Positions 47,363-60,557 of a stretch of 64,000 nt of DNA are shown piece by piece. A model generated the notes under the pieces. It ran no database searches. It saw nothing but the letters and a program-made list of their open reading frames with translations, and was not told the DNA's origin. This DNA comes from Glandiceps talaboti (Eukaryota; Hemichordata; Enteropneusta; Spengelidae): contig NC_135567.1 in the NCBI RefSeq assembly GCF_964340395.1, positions 5,394,899-5,458,898 on the forward strand, in the 5' to 3' direction. The translations under genes and the position numbers were made by a program. The first letter of the stretch is position 1, and each line of letters opens with the position of its first letter.

Positions 47363-48920
47363 GCAGAACTTGAAACCAACCATGTCATTGATAACTATAC
47401 TTATACCCTTATAAATGTTACAACAACAGCCGCTAATGAAACCTGTCACAACAATTGTTCACATAAGAAAAAGAGTAAAATGAAAAGTATCAAAGTATGG
47501 AACACCAAAATTGCCACAGATATGAAAGAAAAAAGACAAGCAGCATCAAATTGGATCAAAGCTGGTACAGTGGTAGACCAACTGATCATACAAACCCAAG
47601 AGTTATTCAAAGATGTCAAACTCGTAACATCTTCGTAAAGTGAACAGGATAACACTTGCCATCAAAAGATATGCATAATAGAGTAAATAAGCTACTGGTA
47701 ACACACAGTGAAGACAAGAAAAAATTCTATAAATTAATTAGATCTCAAAGAACATTTAAGAATACCAACATAAACAAACTCAATGTTGACAACAAGATAT
47801 TTAGAAGAAAACACCCATTTTGACAAATTAGCAACACCAGATGACCAACCACACTACAACAGTGAGTACTAAAAACTTGTAAATGAAGACATGTGTGCAC
47901 ATGAAATCTTATGGAGTTTAAAACCAGAAGATGTCCTATATATAATAGAAAACGAGTTAACAACTTACATTGACTAATTGGATTGTAACAAAGCATCTAA
48001 TATTCATGGTATGACTGCAGAACATTTGAAGATAGGTCAAGTTATCATCATCAAACACCTTTTAACACTGATCAATGCCATACTACAACCACATTTCTCG
48101 AGCTTTAAAAGAAGGAATTGTTATGTTGATCTCCATAAATGGGAAACAACAGACCATAGCTGCAAACTATCATGATATTACCTGTCTACACATTATTGGA
48201 AAAAATCATTGAGAAAGCACTGGTCACCAGGATTGAAGGGTCTTTCTGTAAACAACAAAACAAACTACAATTTGGATTTACAAAGAACGTGTCAACGGCT
48301 AATGCAGCTCTTATCGTTTCTGAAGTTATAAACAATGCTAAAGACAATAAACGCCCACTTTTATTAATATCCTTGATGTCCAAAAAGCCTTTGATGTGGT
48401 GTGGCATACGTCCCTCTTTTGTAAACTCTATTTGTCCGATTTCTCTCAACCATTTGTCAAGAATGTCATACAACGATACAATAATGCTACTTCCAGTGTT
48501 AAATGGAGTAATAATAAATATCTCAAGCAGTTTTCAAGTACAACAAGGAGTTTGACATGGGGGCATTTTATCTGCACATCTCTATAAAGTATACATCAAT
48601 GAACCATTTATAACCAGGGAATAGGCTGTCATATTGGTACCATTAACTGTGTCTGCCCTACAGTTGCAGATGATACCTCTCTACTAGTAGATAATACAAC
48701 AAACCCTACATTTGCACTCTGCAAAAAAGAACTGGAAACACGTGATCACTTCATAAGCAAATGTGAAAATTTCCATACTACAAGAGTTAACTTTCTATCC
48801 AAGGCTGAAGAAATACTACATAAACATTTACCAATCCACATCCACAAAGGAACATCAACAACAAATATGACACAAATTGTTCTAGACTTTACTAAACTTG
48901 GGGAAATAAATAAATAACTA
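47363..48920 (+). pseudogene. Retroelement RT and C-terminal remnants
   Basis: Pieces in changing frames: NKASNIHGMTAEHLKIG (finger, about 47990), TLLEKIIEKALVTRI and LQFGFTKNVSTANAAL (48190-48310), a frame-shifted region where the first catalytic Asp should be (about 48380), VQQGV at 48540 and CPTVADDTSLLV at about 48650. Directly after it come LCKKELETRDHFISKC, a zinc-knuckle from the end of ORF2. The gap implies a deletion of roughly 1 kb of thumb and connection sequence. Confidence 0.65.
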
Positions 48921-48924
48921 CCTG

Positions 48925-51900
48925 AAACAGATCTTTAACAAGCGACCTATCGGTCAGAATAGCTCCGCTGTTTGTTTTTCTTATTTTATTTTTTATTTTG
49001 GTAACATGTAGAAGTGGTTCAGTTCTTCAGCTCTTCACTATGCAGTTTTGTTTTAACGATGTAATAAAGTGGTTAGTGGTTTCATATGATGTCTCACTAT
49101 AAAACACATTTTACACAGACAGTTGGTAATGTATTGTACTTTTATACCATAGTCACCTGCCATTTTATAACGAAAATCTACTGTTATGAAAAATTGCACA
49201 AAATCTCAGAAAAAAAATGACTGGGAAATGCACACAAGAAAAAAAAAGAGAGGATTTTGAGGTTGGCTATAAATAATTCCAGTGTCTAACCCTGGAAATT
49301 TTAATGATGAATGAAATAAACTAGGGATCTAAAATAATTTTGAGGCAATTCGAATTTCAATTTTCTAACAAATTTACCAAGTCAACAACATTCAACTTGT
49401 ACTAGTTGTAGTAGATATAACATCGTCTGATATTTTAATTTACGGAGTTTCTTGTGACCGGCGCCTGTCAGCAGACTCTGCCAATTTTTTTTTCATCATT
49501 CCATTGTATTTAAACCTTATACTTGATATTTCGCAATATTTATAATTCTCAACAAAATACCTCAACATGCCTCACCTCGCTTGTACTCAAAGCAGTCCCG
49601 GTATGATCACTGACTAGTCGTGCTTGCATACGGAGTAATCTGGGACTCGATTCTGACAATTGTCCCTACTATTTGTTTAGAGTCAAGTCAGCAATATAGA
49701 CTCGTGCACCACCTGTCGTATGTAAGCAGGGCTAACCACTGACATGACCAGAGAGAACCTTTTCGGCTTTACATGTAAAACGGGGAAAGATACGAAAAAT
49801 ATAATGCAAAGTCTGAAGCCGAATTAAAGTTGTAATTATTTTGATTATTTTTACTTGCCAAATATTTGCATTTTGGAAATGGCAAGACACGTTCATGTCG
49901 TATAACTTTACATGTAAACTGTCGGCCAATAAACAAAGTTTGGTCGATTCACAGTCGGCAGTGAGACTGCTCTTGCATAACTGCAATCGCATGCCTTCCT
50001 TAGCCGAGTTGTCTTTATTCTGGTTCACTGTCACTCCAAATTGCACGACAATATAGAATTAATCACAAGTTACATGTTATCTGAAAACATCACACTTTTA
50101 TAGTGGGTCTGAAGTGTGATTTTAGTGAGAACCAAGAACGTCCTGTGGTGCTACTTGCTGTGGAAAATCGCCCGGTCAAACGAGGTCAGCTTCAGCTTCT
50201 GGTCAAATCAGTCATAGTTACTTGCCATAGTTATTTAAACACATAAAAATACACCTTTTTGCGAAATTTGTGAAACTTTCCGGTCCGTATTAAGGAAACT
50301 ATATGAGCGAAAAACCGGGTCGAAGTTTCAAGGCCTCAAGTATGCGTCTCAAATTCATCGGAAAATCGGTATTCCTAAATGTAATTTCAAAATTTGTTTT
50401 CCTGGTAGGAAAGAAGAGATGTCAGTTGAGGTTTAGGCATTTACAGTATCTAAAATGGTGGACTCTAGTGAAAGTTACGGCGAGTTGAAAATACCCAAAA
50501 ATAAGGCCTGTGAGCAGCCATTCAAAGTGTAATGGTTTCAAACTGAAGGATAGATGTATGCAAATGAGGATGTTGTGGACTGGCTGATTATGTAGAAGGG
50601 GTGCAGAATTTGGATTTGAAGTTTACAACCCTGTTTCGAACAAACGCTTGTCATTTGGGCGCACAATGCGTAGAATTGTGACTATAGCACATATTACATT
50701 GCTTGTGTGACGTCAATAGTGTCTTTTGAAAAGTGGCAGTTTACCTAAAGTCTCATGGTCTGATTTCCAATATGGCGTCGGTCATAATACTCATTAATAT
50801 ATTCATTTTTTTCAAATTACAAAAAAAAAATTAAAAAAATAGAAAAGATGATGTGCTGACTTGAAATTAACAAATCTGAGTAAGCTACCCCCTGCGCATC
50901 AACACACCAGATATCAAAGCAATCTGACAAGTAGTATTGGAGGAGATGATGAAAATATAATTTTTGGAAAAAAATCATAAGAAATTGAAAATGGCACAGA
51001 TCAACTTGGCATGAACAAATCTGAATAGCCTCCCCCTAGGAAACATGCACACTAAATATCGAAGTATTCTGGCTGTTACTTTCGGAGAAGATGATGAAAA
51101 TATAAAAAGTTGACGGACATCTATGATTCACATATACCTCTATACTCTATACCCACTATACCTAAAGATACGCTTTCATCTTTCGCTGACAGCAGAGCTA
51201 AAAACTGGAGCGTGTTTGTAGACAGTATTGCTTTGACCTGCACATAACCAGGAATAGGCTGATATCCAATGTTACTTATTAACATTATGTCATTGTGTGT
51301 AATCTCGTGGATTACTGTCTTGTACTCTGTACAGTCTTATTTTTATGTTCTTTTGTTGTTTTAAATTGAAGTTTCAGTAATTGGACTTCCTGAGTCAAAC
51401 CACAATGGCTGGACGTACCAACTGAACTGAACTATGGTACATCACACACACTTCTGAATTGCTCCAAGATTAACATCTGTTTGAGATTGCTTGAAAACAG
51501 AGTTATTAGTACAGATGAACGGTATTAATTCTGTAATCTGTATTGAAACTGTAAGTTCATTCAAGCTATAGACCTGATAAAGTGTCTTGTCCATTACTCT
51601 GTCTTACTATCTATGTGTGGCTTAAAGTCAAAAACCACTGGAAAGATTATTTTGATATTTGGTAAAGATGTTCAGTTCAGTTTCTTGTTAGTATATATTT
51701 TTCAAATAAAATATATACATCTGCCTATCACCAAAATAACTTAAGATTACTTTATTTCTTTAATAATTAATCAATGGGTTATACTTCTAATATATTTCAT
51801 AATGACAGGCATCTGTTTACTAGTAATATTTAATAACTACTATTTAAAGCAAAATTAACTGTTCAATGATTTGTACATGAAATATTGTAATTGGATTTGA

Positions 51901-53060
51901 AACTTTTTTTACTGTCGAAAAAGTCTTGGATAATTATGCTTGCGAAAACACATGAAACACAGGTTGATGGGCACATTTCATCTTGAATGTAAAGATATAT
52001 ACTACAGCACACTTTGACCATTCACCCTGGGCACTGTACCCACTCCTACCTTAGTTACCTTTGCTACTGTTACCTCTGACCTTCGCACATAGCTGGCAGC
52101 TCATGTAAGTATACAAGAATCACTCTCATAGCTCCACTTGTACACAAGATCCCCTTGGACTTTTGGGAATTAGCAAGTACACATCACACACATTTAAATC
52201 CGAACCGAGCACACACTAAGAACTGTGGAGAACTTAGCAAAAATGATGCATTCATTAACCTCCATGGAAGTTCCCCACTTCTGCTTGATCTGTTGTGTAA
52301 ACTCCCTTAATTTCCATTAACGTCCAAATTTACATAACGTACGTGTATGGCTGAATAATTAATGCAAACCATATAAAATTATTGGACAGTTTCTTTGGCC
52401 GGGGAGGGGATTGGAAGCGGTCTCTCCCTGTTTTTGAAATTGGCAGTAGAGAATTTGGGTCATTTCTACAATGGCATGACTTTGTTGGAATTATGGTATA
52501 TATTCGTGTCCCTGTTTCTTATCTGTATTCTTTAATATTATTTCATCAAGAGTGATAACATAACTATACATGTACATAATGTATTACCTACCACACAAGT
52601 TACAGACCATGTCACGTTCTATTCTTCAATATAAAGGGATTAATACACATTGTACATTTTCTATTTTGGACATTACCCGGTACATGTTATTGACACTAAC
52701 ACAAATCACCACATCTCATCTGACTTCAGTTTGTATTATACATTGTAGGTATTAGCACCTAAAGTTCTCTAACACACCAGAAACTTTACTATATCTACAA
52801 TGGTAATGCCACTATACCAATGTTATGGACACTACATGGACCGTTTTGTGGTGTGTTATGCATGTGAAACTCATTTAAAACTTACATAAACAGTAAACTT
52901 CAGCTTTTTGAAACTGAGAAATATTACCCAAACAAACTACAGCTCTGCTAGGGGAGATCCCTAGGACTTCCTCACCCCAAGAGGTCATGCATGCAGTCAA
53001 TCAGATACGCCAAATTTTAATTTCATAATGGTATGAAACTTGTCATATACATTTTAACCA
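48925..53060. other. Mostly unique DNA; candidate first exon and two small repeats
   Basis: 49020-49150 is shared with 56640-56760 ('tttcatatgatg', 'cagttggtaa'), a dispersed repeat. 49576-49629 (minus) is a candidate first coding exon: ATG, 18 codons, then a GTGAGG donor, phase 0. Two diverged copies of a unit of about 130 bp lie at 50865-51110 ('ggagatgatgaaaatata'). Elsewhere (51.1-53.0 kb) nothing is recognised. Confidence 0.45.
49576..49629 (-). CDS. Candidate first coding exon of the ankyrin gene (tentative)
   Basis: Minus-strand ATG at 49629-49627, 18 sense codons ending STSE, then the splice donor GAG|GTGAGG at 49576/49575. The donor is phase 0, matching the phase 0 acceptor of the ankyrin exon at 42526. 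The surrounding 600 bp look unique rather than repeat-derived. Nothing in the 18 residues is diagnostic, so the call rests only on splice signals, phase and order. Confidence 0.25.
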
Positions 53061-53069
53061 ATGACATTG

Positions 53070-54182
53070 TAGCACAACTGTACATTTAAAAAAAAAATGT
53101 TTATCCACATGTTGATCCATGCTTGGTATAGGTGTTTATTTGCTGAATGATTATCCAGTTGCCTATCCAACCATTCTGTTATCTTTGCAATTTACGCGAT
53201 CATTTGGATGTTGTTATGGGCGTGGTCATGTTGTTGACATATTTGCATACATTTCAAATGTTTGTTCACTTGTCTATGAATCCCTGATGTTATCTTTGTA
53301 ATATATGTGATCATTTGGCTGTTGCTATGGGCGTGGTCTTGTTGCTAGGTACATTTACATACATTTTTAAAATATCTATTCTTTTGTCTATTCCTGTTAT
53401 CTTTGCAATATATGCGATCATTTGGCTGTTGGTATGGGTGTGGTCTTGTTTTTAAAAATATTTATTCATGTCTATTACTTCCTGTTGTTATCTTTGCAAT
53501 ATACGTGATCATTTGGCGTGGTCTTGTTGCTAAATAAATTTACATACATTTTATGGAAGTTTTTTCACTTGTCTATTAATCCCTGTTGTTATCTTTGTGA
53601 AATAAATACACGACCGTTTGGCTGTTGCTATAGGTGTGGTCATGGTTGCTAGGGATATTTCCATACAATTTTTCAATGTTTACTGATTTGTTTGACCAAA
53701 ATATACTGCCATTTGGTTGTTGCTAAGGGTGCGGTCATGGTTGCTAGGGGCATGTTACATCTAATTTGCATATCACTCATGGAATCATTGCATCTTTAAT
53801 ATTTCTTCATCCATACATCCCAGGATGCATTCCCATTAAATTTCAGCCCAATCTGCTCAGTGGTTTTGGAATGATAGATTTTTGACCAAAAGACACATTT
53901 TTAGCCCTAATTTGCATATCACTGATGGGACCATCATATCATGAACGATTCTTAGTGGGAACACCCTCAAAAACGTTTCACCAAAATTTCAGCCCGGTCT
54001 GCCCAGTAGTTTCTAAGTTTAAGTTTTTTGACCAAAAATAACATTTTTTTTACCCAAATCAGAAATATTTTGATTTTGAACAATTTCCCAACTTGACAGC
54101 CAAGGTAATGGACCCACCAAATATCGTGGCAATCGGTTCAGCGTTTTTTGACTTTAAGTTGTTTACACACACACACACACAT

Positions 54183-54215
<33 letters not shown>

Positions 54216-54263
54216 TGCCAGGTGATCCCTACATCACTACTGAACTTCAGTTCAGTTGTGCTA
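53070..54263 (+). mobile_element. Full-length TAGCACAACTG-family element (1194 bp)
   Basis: TAGCACAACTG at 53070-53080 and CAGTTGTGCTA at 54253-54263. Five or more GGGCGTGG modules (53170-53730), the 'ttgaccaaaa' / 'aatttgcatat' / 'tttcagcccaatctgc' block (53760-54050), (CA)n and (GACA)n (54168-54212), and a terminal hairpin CTGAAC/GTTCAG at 54240-54255 just inside the end. Same architecture as 35390-36636; no ORF. Confidence 0.85.
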
Positions 54264-54494
54264 CTAATGATGGATTGATTTAGATGTGCTGGTACATGGT
54301 CAACCTCATTTGCATAATTTTGAATAAAACTAGTTTCGTGTTTATGACATGGTTGACATAATACACAAATATCCTTTTACATCTGCCATACTTAGTAGAC
54401 TGAGTGACCATTATATAATATAAGGTATTGGCTAGGAGAAATTACAGTGACAGGGGATAACAGAATAAAGTGGGACCTAATCAAATCAGACAAA

Positions 54495-55005
54495 AGCGCC
54501 AATGGTGCTGTAGCACAACTGTTGACAGAACACATTAATTTTCTGTAATGATTATGTGGTCTTCCTTGCTATACATATTTGTATACATCATTTAAATGTT
54601 ATTCCCATGCCTTCTCATCCATGGTGATCTGCAATTTACATCATCATTTGATATTACTATGGGTGTGGTCTTGTTGCTAAGCATCTATAAATACAATTTT
54701 GCAATGCTCATCCATTTAACTTACCGTCACCAGTGTTATTTTGGCATTATGTCATTGTTTACCTTTTCCATATTTACAATGTTTACTCAATCGCCTACCC
54801 ATCCCATGTGACTGTTGCTAAGGGCGTAGTCATGGTTGCTAGGGCCAATTGCATAAGTATGACACATTCACAAATTGCAGACTAACAGTAACACTTTCAG
54901 AATTATAACAAAATTTCATCTCTAGTAGTTCGAGAGGTAAAGTTCAATACCAAAATCACTGCATCATCTACAAGACAGACATACAAACAGACAGACAGAC
55001 AGGCA
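54495..55005 (+). repeat. TAGCACAACTG-family copy, internally deleted
   Basis: Starts CCAATGGTGCTGTAGCACAA, holds one or two GGGCGTGG modules and ends at the GACA tract near 55000 without the CAGTTGTGCTA end. Confidence 0.75.
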
Positions 55006-55910
55006 GTTTACCATGAACCAACCTGTTATTCACTGTTAAAGTTATGTAAACAATGTTTCCAAGCAACCTCAAGGAGAGATTAATTGTAGTGCCATTCACA
55101 CACACTCGTTACATTATTTTAAGTACCTCATAAAATTGTTAATGGTTTAATGAGATCAATAAAACAATAGTTTCTGAACACTCCTAATAATGAACTTGAA
55201 CAAAAATGTAAAGATAAGTATGCTTCAGTAAATACTATGAGCAATAATTTCACCCTAAAATAGTTGTGAGTAATAACTCTACCCTAAAATGGTTAAATTA
55301 ATCTTATCCCCCTGTAAATCTGTTGTTTTTGGAAATGTTGTGAAATTAATAGAATAATTTTCCACAATCCAAAGTTTACCAGAATATCTCCGTCTACTAT
55401 GGAATAATATTCCCTCTTACTACTAGCCTGGGTCCCCCTGCAGTCCAACCCTAACTGCATGACTAACATAAGTATCATATACTAGAGATTGCCAGAGTTG
55501 AGGAAGCAATGTCAAAGAGGCTAATCAATAATGAACTTGATCAAAATGTAATGTCTCAATGTTGATGATTACAGTATTGCATTTTTGCTCTGGATTGTTT
55601 CCAATTTAGTGAGACTTCTGTATGGCCCACTCATAACATGACTCTTAACTAAGAATTAAGATACAACACAAAAACTCTGCCACTTGTTAACTGACCTTAC
55701 TGATAAGTAATGAGTATTTATTTTGGATTTAAGCAGCCTTCCTTTAGGTCTGTTCATATTGCTTGAATACAATTGTAAATTAACTTTGAATAAACACAGG
55801 TAATCCCCTAGGCTAATCACATCTCTAGTCTGTGCATAAATATGTACTTTTCCATATATTGAAATGTCACCATGCATTAAAAGCTTGATTAGGCCAAATA
55901 AAAAACATTC
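55006..55910. other. Non-coding stretch
   Basis: AT-rich; nothing recognised. Confidence 0.5.
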
Positions 55911-56240
55911 TTTGGTTCCGGTTACCCGACCCCCACCTATTTTTTCACGCCGACCCTAAATTTTGTTTTTACGTATTTGCGAAAAATAATAATAACATTG
56001 CGAAAATCGTGAAATCTCACAAGAAATAGTGGGTGCACAAACTGACATCAACTTAAAAAAGACAATATAAAACTATTCTGTAATGGCTGTACATCTGATA
56101 GGAAGAAATAAACAGCACAGACTGAGACCATATTGAAAACAATGGCAAACCTCACACATGAAAACAAATATAATAAAATTAAAAAAAACTAAATTTACTT
56201 ACCCCACCTATTTTAAAATTGAATGTAATTGGAACCACGC
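55911..56240. mobile_element. Small inverted-end element (MITE-like)
   Basis: TGGTTCCGGTTAC near the left end pairs with GTAATTGGAACCA near the right end (11 of 13). CCCCACCTATTTT occurs just inside both ends in direct orientation. About 325 bp without an ORF. Confidence 0.45.
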
Positions 56241-56397
56241 AATTTTTTTTGTTATGCCTTACTAGTGGTTAGCTGTGTTGACTGTTTACAAGTCACTTCC
56301 TGCATGTATGTACAATAAAGATTATTCTTAACGATTATTTTTTTCGGTGTTCTGCAAAAATAAACTTGGTCTGTCTATTTTACTTTTTTAGAATATA

Positions 56398-57660
56398 GCG
56401 CCAATGGCATTGTAGCACAACTGTATTCAGGTGTTGTTATGGGTGAAGTCTTGTTGCTAGGCATATTGCATCCATATTTTTGAATCCGTATTCACTTACC
56501 TACCCATTCCTGTTGTTATCTTTGTAATATGCATCATTTCACTGTTGCTAAGGGCTTGGTCTTGGTTGCAAAGGCACATTGTGTCATAATGTTTTCAACA
56601 ATAACTGCAGAATAACACCCCCAGTAGTGGTTCTGTTGTCCACTATGAAGTTTCGCTTTAGCAAAGTAATGAAGTGGATTTTGGTTTCATATGATGACTC
56701 ACACACACTAACGAACACATTTCACACAGAAAGTTGGTAAAATATAGTACTTTATAGTCATGTTACAAAAATTCTATTTTTACCCTTATTTTTACATATT
56801 AATGACCAAATCAATGTGTCTTCAACAAACTTATATCTGCTCATTCCAAGACACCTACACAACACATTTCAACTCGATTGGCTCAGTAGTTTTAGAGAAG
56901 ACTTTAATACATTTTTACAAAATATTCTATTTTTAGACCTAATTTGCAGAGCAACGACCCAATGAACCTGTCTTGAATAAACTTACATCTGCTCGTAAAA
57001 TCAGACACACACAAGAAATTTCGACTTAATTGGCCCAGTAGTTTTAGAGAAGATTTTTGAAGCATTTTTACCCACAATTCTGTTGTTTACATCTAATTTG
57101 CATATTAATAAACCACTCAATTTGTCTTGTACAAACTTATATCTGCTCATCCCAAAGACATCCACACAACAAATTTCAACTCAATTGGCCCAGTAGTTTT
57201 GGAGCAGAAAATTTTTGAAGCATTTTTACAAAAAATCTAATTTTAGACCTAATTTGCATATTAATAACCCAGTCATATTGTCTTGAACAAACTTATATCT
57301 ACTCATCCCAAGACACTCACATAATAAATTTCAACTCAATTGGCTTGGTAATTTTGGAGAAGATTTTTGAAACATTTTTACAAAAATTTCTATTTTAGAC
57401 CTAACTTGCATATTTATTACCCGGCCATATATGTTTACATAATTATATACCTATAATACTTTTATCTGATGACCTTTGACCTTGGAATTTGTGCTGACCA
57501 ATGTAACTAAACATTATAAATCTATAATGAAAGTTTGGACAAACAATTATATTATGAAGTATAGAAGATACATGTAGCTGGTTGTTGACGACATTGTGCC
57601 CCCAGTAGCAAGACTTACTGTTTCTTTTAGGTCAAAATTTGTCATGGAAGACAGGCAGAA
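56398..57660 (+). repeat. TAGCACAACTG-family copy with a 153-bp tandem array
   Basis: Starts CCAATGGCATTGTAGCACAA at 56400. After two modules, about four copies of a unit of roughly 153 bp run from 56764 to 57400, each with 'ttgtcttgaacaaacttata', 'caagacac', 'aatttcaactcaattggc' and 'cagtagtttt'. The 3' part (57470-57660) matches 40834-41000. Confidence 0.7.
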
Positions 57661-58246
57661 CAAATGAAACATGCTACTAACTGGAGATAAGTGTAAGTTT
57701 GTTGAGAACTAAGTCTTTTTACCGAAACAGTTTATAAACCTTGCACATACTCAGAATGGTTAACCTGGAAATGTTGGATGTTTATAAGAGAATAATTTGA
57801 ATTGGTGGTGTATGATGTAGGTGAAAGCACTTCCTCAATAATTTCACCAACCAAATTAAAAGAATAAAATTGTCACCAATTCCATGAATAAATACAGTTT
57901 TGCTTACAGATTGATACATGAGAAAAGATTTGCCGATTTGTTCTAGCATGGAAGTATCACCCATCATTCTAGAATGGTAAACTCCAAACAAATTTGTCTT
58001 TACAGATGTCACATACATGTACATGTGTAATCTTATTGAATACATATTTCATTCAATAAGCCATTTGTGATAGTTTTGATTAGAATGGAATTCAATGCAA
58101 GGATTACATTTCATGTTAAAACAATATTACAGAGTTCGTTGCAATACATGAATGGGGGGGGGGGGGTTTCCATTGGGACGACAAAAAGTCACTGAACCCC
58201 CTCCCCTATATATAACCAAAAACAGGCTAAAGCACGATAACCCCCC

Positions 58247-58287
<41 letters not shown>

Positions 58288-60557
58288 CATATTCACATGA
58301 CAGGTACTTTTTTATCGTAACTTAGTGTGGACTACTTGACAGTCTTGCAAATAAATTATAAGATTTCAGGTTAGGATTATCATAAAATTATTGACTACAC
58401 AGGGTAAATATATTCCAAGAAGGGTTTAATAGAATCTTGAGTGAAAGGAAGGGGGAAAGCTTGAGAAGAGAATGTATACATCTCTCATAGGGGTCCAAGG
58501 GGGTCTCCCCCTAGAAGCCCTGGAGGTTTTTTACTCTGGAAAGTAAATTTTGAGACTATTCAGACACTTTCAGATAATAATTTTCAAGCTTTACAAAACA
58601 GCAACAACATGTACAAAACAACTACATAGGATTGAAATATAGTTTTTATAGCACCTTGACAGAATAGCTTGAGACTGGGATGTGTCCACCTCATGTGGGG
58701 GGGGGGGGGGTCCTAGGGGTCTCATCCTAAAAGCTCTGGAGATTATTTTTACTCTTAAAGCCAATTTTAGGCTATTCAGACCCTTTCAAGCAATACATGT
58801 AACCTCCAAGCTTTACAAGACAGCACCATCAAGTATCAGAAACTATTCTTTATACCTTACTTAGGGTTTAAATATGTTCTTAAAAAGTTAAATGGCATTA
58901 TTATAATAAAGGTCAGCCCATCTAATGGTAGTACCATTGGTAAGGGAGATTTGGAGTTTTAAGGCAATTTTAGAAAGTTGAAAGTTAGTGCTGTGGTAGG
59001 CGATATAATGCTACGAGGTTCGACACATCTTCCCATCTTTGAGAACAGATATGTCAAACCTTATAGCTATAGTGTATACATCCAATGCTAGCATAACCAT
59101 GGCTGGCCACAATATCATAACCACACGTTGTTACAGTTTGTTAATATCATAACTAGGCAAAGCCCATAAGGTCACGCAGGGTAGATTCATTTGTGACCAG
59201 CTACCTCACGATGATATTGTAGATAGCACCCTCTGCGTGGAGATGTGCACAGTATATAGAACATGCATACGAAGTCATTGTGCTGCAATGCATCCTTCCA
59301 AAAAAAATCACATAGTATATAGGACACACATGTGTACTAGTCATTGAGCCACTACAAGCTATTACAGTGCCCAATTCCAATTCATAAATTCAAAGTTGAT
59401 GTAATACTTATAATTTTTTGTCCAAAAGTCAGACATTGTTCAAATAAATATTGCAAAATGAATAGAAAATAACCTACTTTAGATCACAAGGTGTTTGTGC
59501 TAATGTATTAAACAAACTAAATTTATTATTGAACAGTTACTTGAATATGAATAAAGTGGAGAATATATACTCTGCACCAAGCTTATGAAGAAAAAAACAA
59601 CACTTTTCAGATGCCAAGGATCAATATTTGTTCTGTAAGTCATAATATAAATATCATAACTAGGCAAACCCCTTAAGCTCCCACAGGGTAGATTAATTCA
59701 TTACTGGCTGCCTAATGATGATATCGTAGATAGCGCCCTTCGCGTGGAGAATGTTCATAAGTATTTAGAATATGCATGCATAGTCATTGTACCGCAATGC
59801 ATCCTTGGGTAAAACCATAAAAAAAACATCGCATAGTATATATGACGCGCATGCGTACTAGTCATTGAGTCACTATGCAGCAGCTTCGCGGCTGCTGCGC
59901 AAGCATCCCCAGTACAATGCATGTGTACACTACAGGTTAATAGCTGAAAATAAACTTTACCATATACCACATTTTGCCTAGCGTCGACTCAAGAAACTAC
60001 GTAGGTGTAGTGAAGCTACATATATTTTATCATACTCATAGGACATGCAATTGTGTAGTACTAGTACAGTTTTTTGCTGCATTCTGAGTGAGAGATAGTC
60101 CTGCTTGCAGACGGTGCATGCATTTCGCCCAGTTAAGCCAGGGACAACTTACTCCATGTGCAAACAGGACTAAGCAAGAGAGTGCTGACCGGACCGGTTG
60201 TTGATCATATAAATTACTGCTCGAAACTGCATGGGGCAGAAATTAGACTGCCCGGATAAAGCTAGGCGTTCAATGCTACAAATGTATATGACATTGTATA
60301 GAGTAGACAGTAAAAAAAACTGCAATCAGGCTTCTACTAGTAATTGTTGTGGTTCAGGTATATTGACGCTAGTACATGGTATCTCAATGTAGCACACTTG
60401 TGTGGTTTCACACAACTTATTTGTCAGCAAAATTACTAGTATTCTTTTGTATTCATTACTGTAAATTTACCAACCCATCTCACCTTTTTCTCTAGTCTCT
60501 AACAATAGAGCTTCCGCTAATTTCTAAAGTACAGCCATTTTTGTTTTGTTTCCTTTT
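57661..60557. other. Unique DNA with local duplications
   Basis: No gene. G-run 58156-58168, (CA)n at 58251-58286, G-run 58699-58712. A segment of about 150 bp is duplicated at 58481-58640 and 58695-58850 ('aagccctggag' / 'aagctctggag', 'caagctttacaa'). Another of about 220 bp is duplicated at 59143-59360 and 59650-59880. Confidence 0.6.
59143..59880 (+). repeat. Direct duplication, two copies of about 220 bp
   Basis: 59143-59360 and 59650-59880 share 'atatcataactaggcaaa', 'cagggtagatt', 'gatgatat', 'gcaatgcatcctt' and 'tactagtcattgag'. The second copy keeps CpGs (GACGCGCATGCGTAC) where the first has TpG/CpA (GACACACATGTGTAC). Confidence 0.85.

Larger units (their letters stand above)
44262..48920 (+). 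mobile_element. Decayed non-LTR retrotransposon with PHD-type ORF1
   Basis: Plus-strand order: a short basic frame (44262-44513), ORF1 with a Cys/His finger (44814-45473), frame-shifted ORF1 remainder (45500-46320), endonuclease (46470-47362), RT pieces (47980-48690) and a C-terminal zinc-knuckle (48700-48915) ending KLGEINK. Frames are interrupted throughout, and the RT-to-knuckle step shows a large internal deletion just after the VADD box. The gene order is normal, so this is one old insertion rather than a cluster. Confidence 0.75.
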
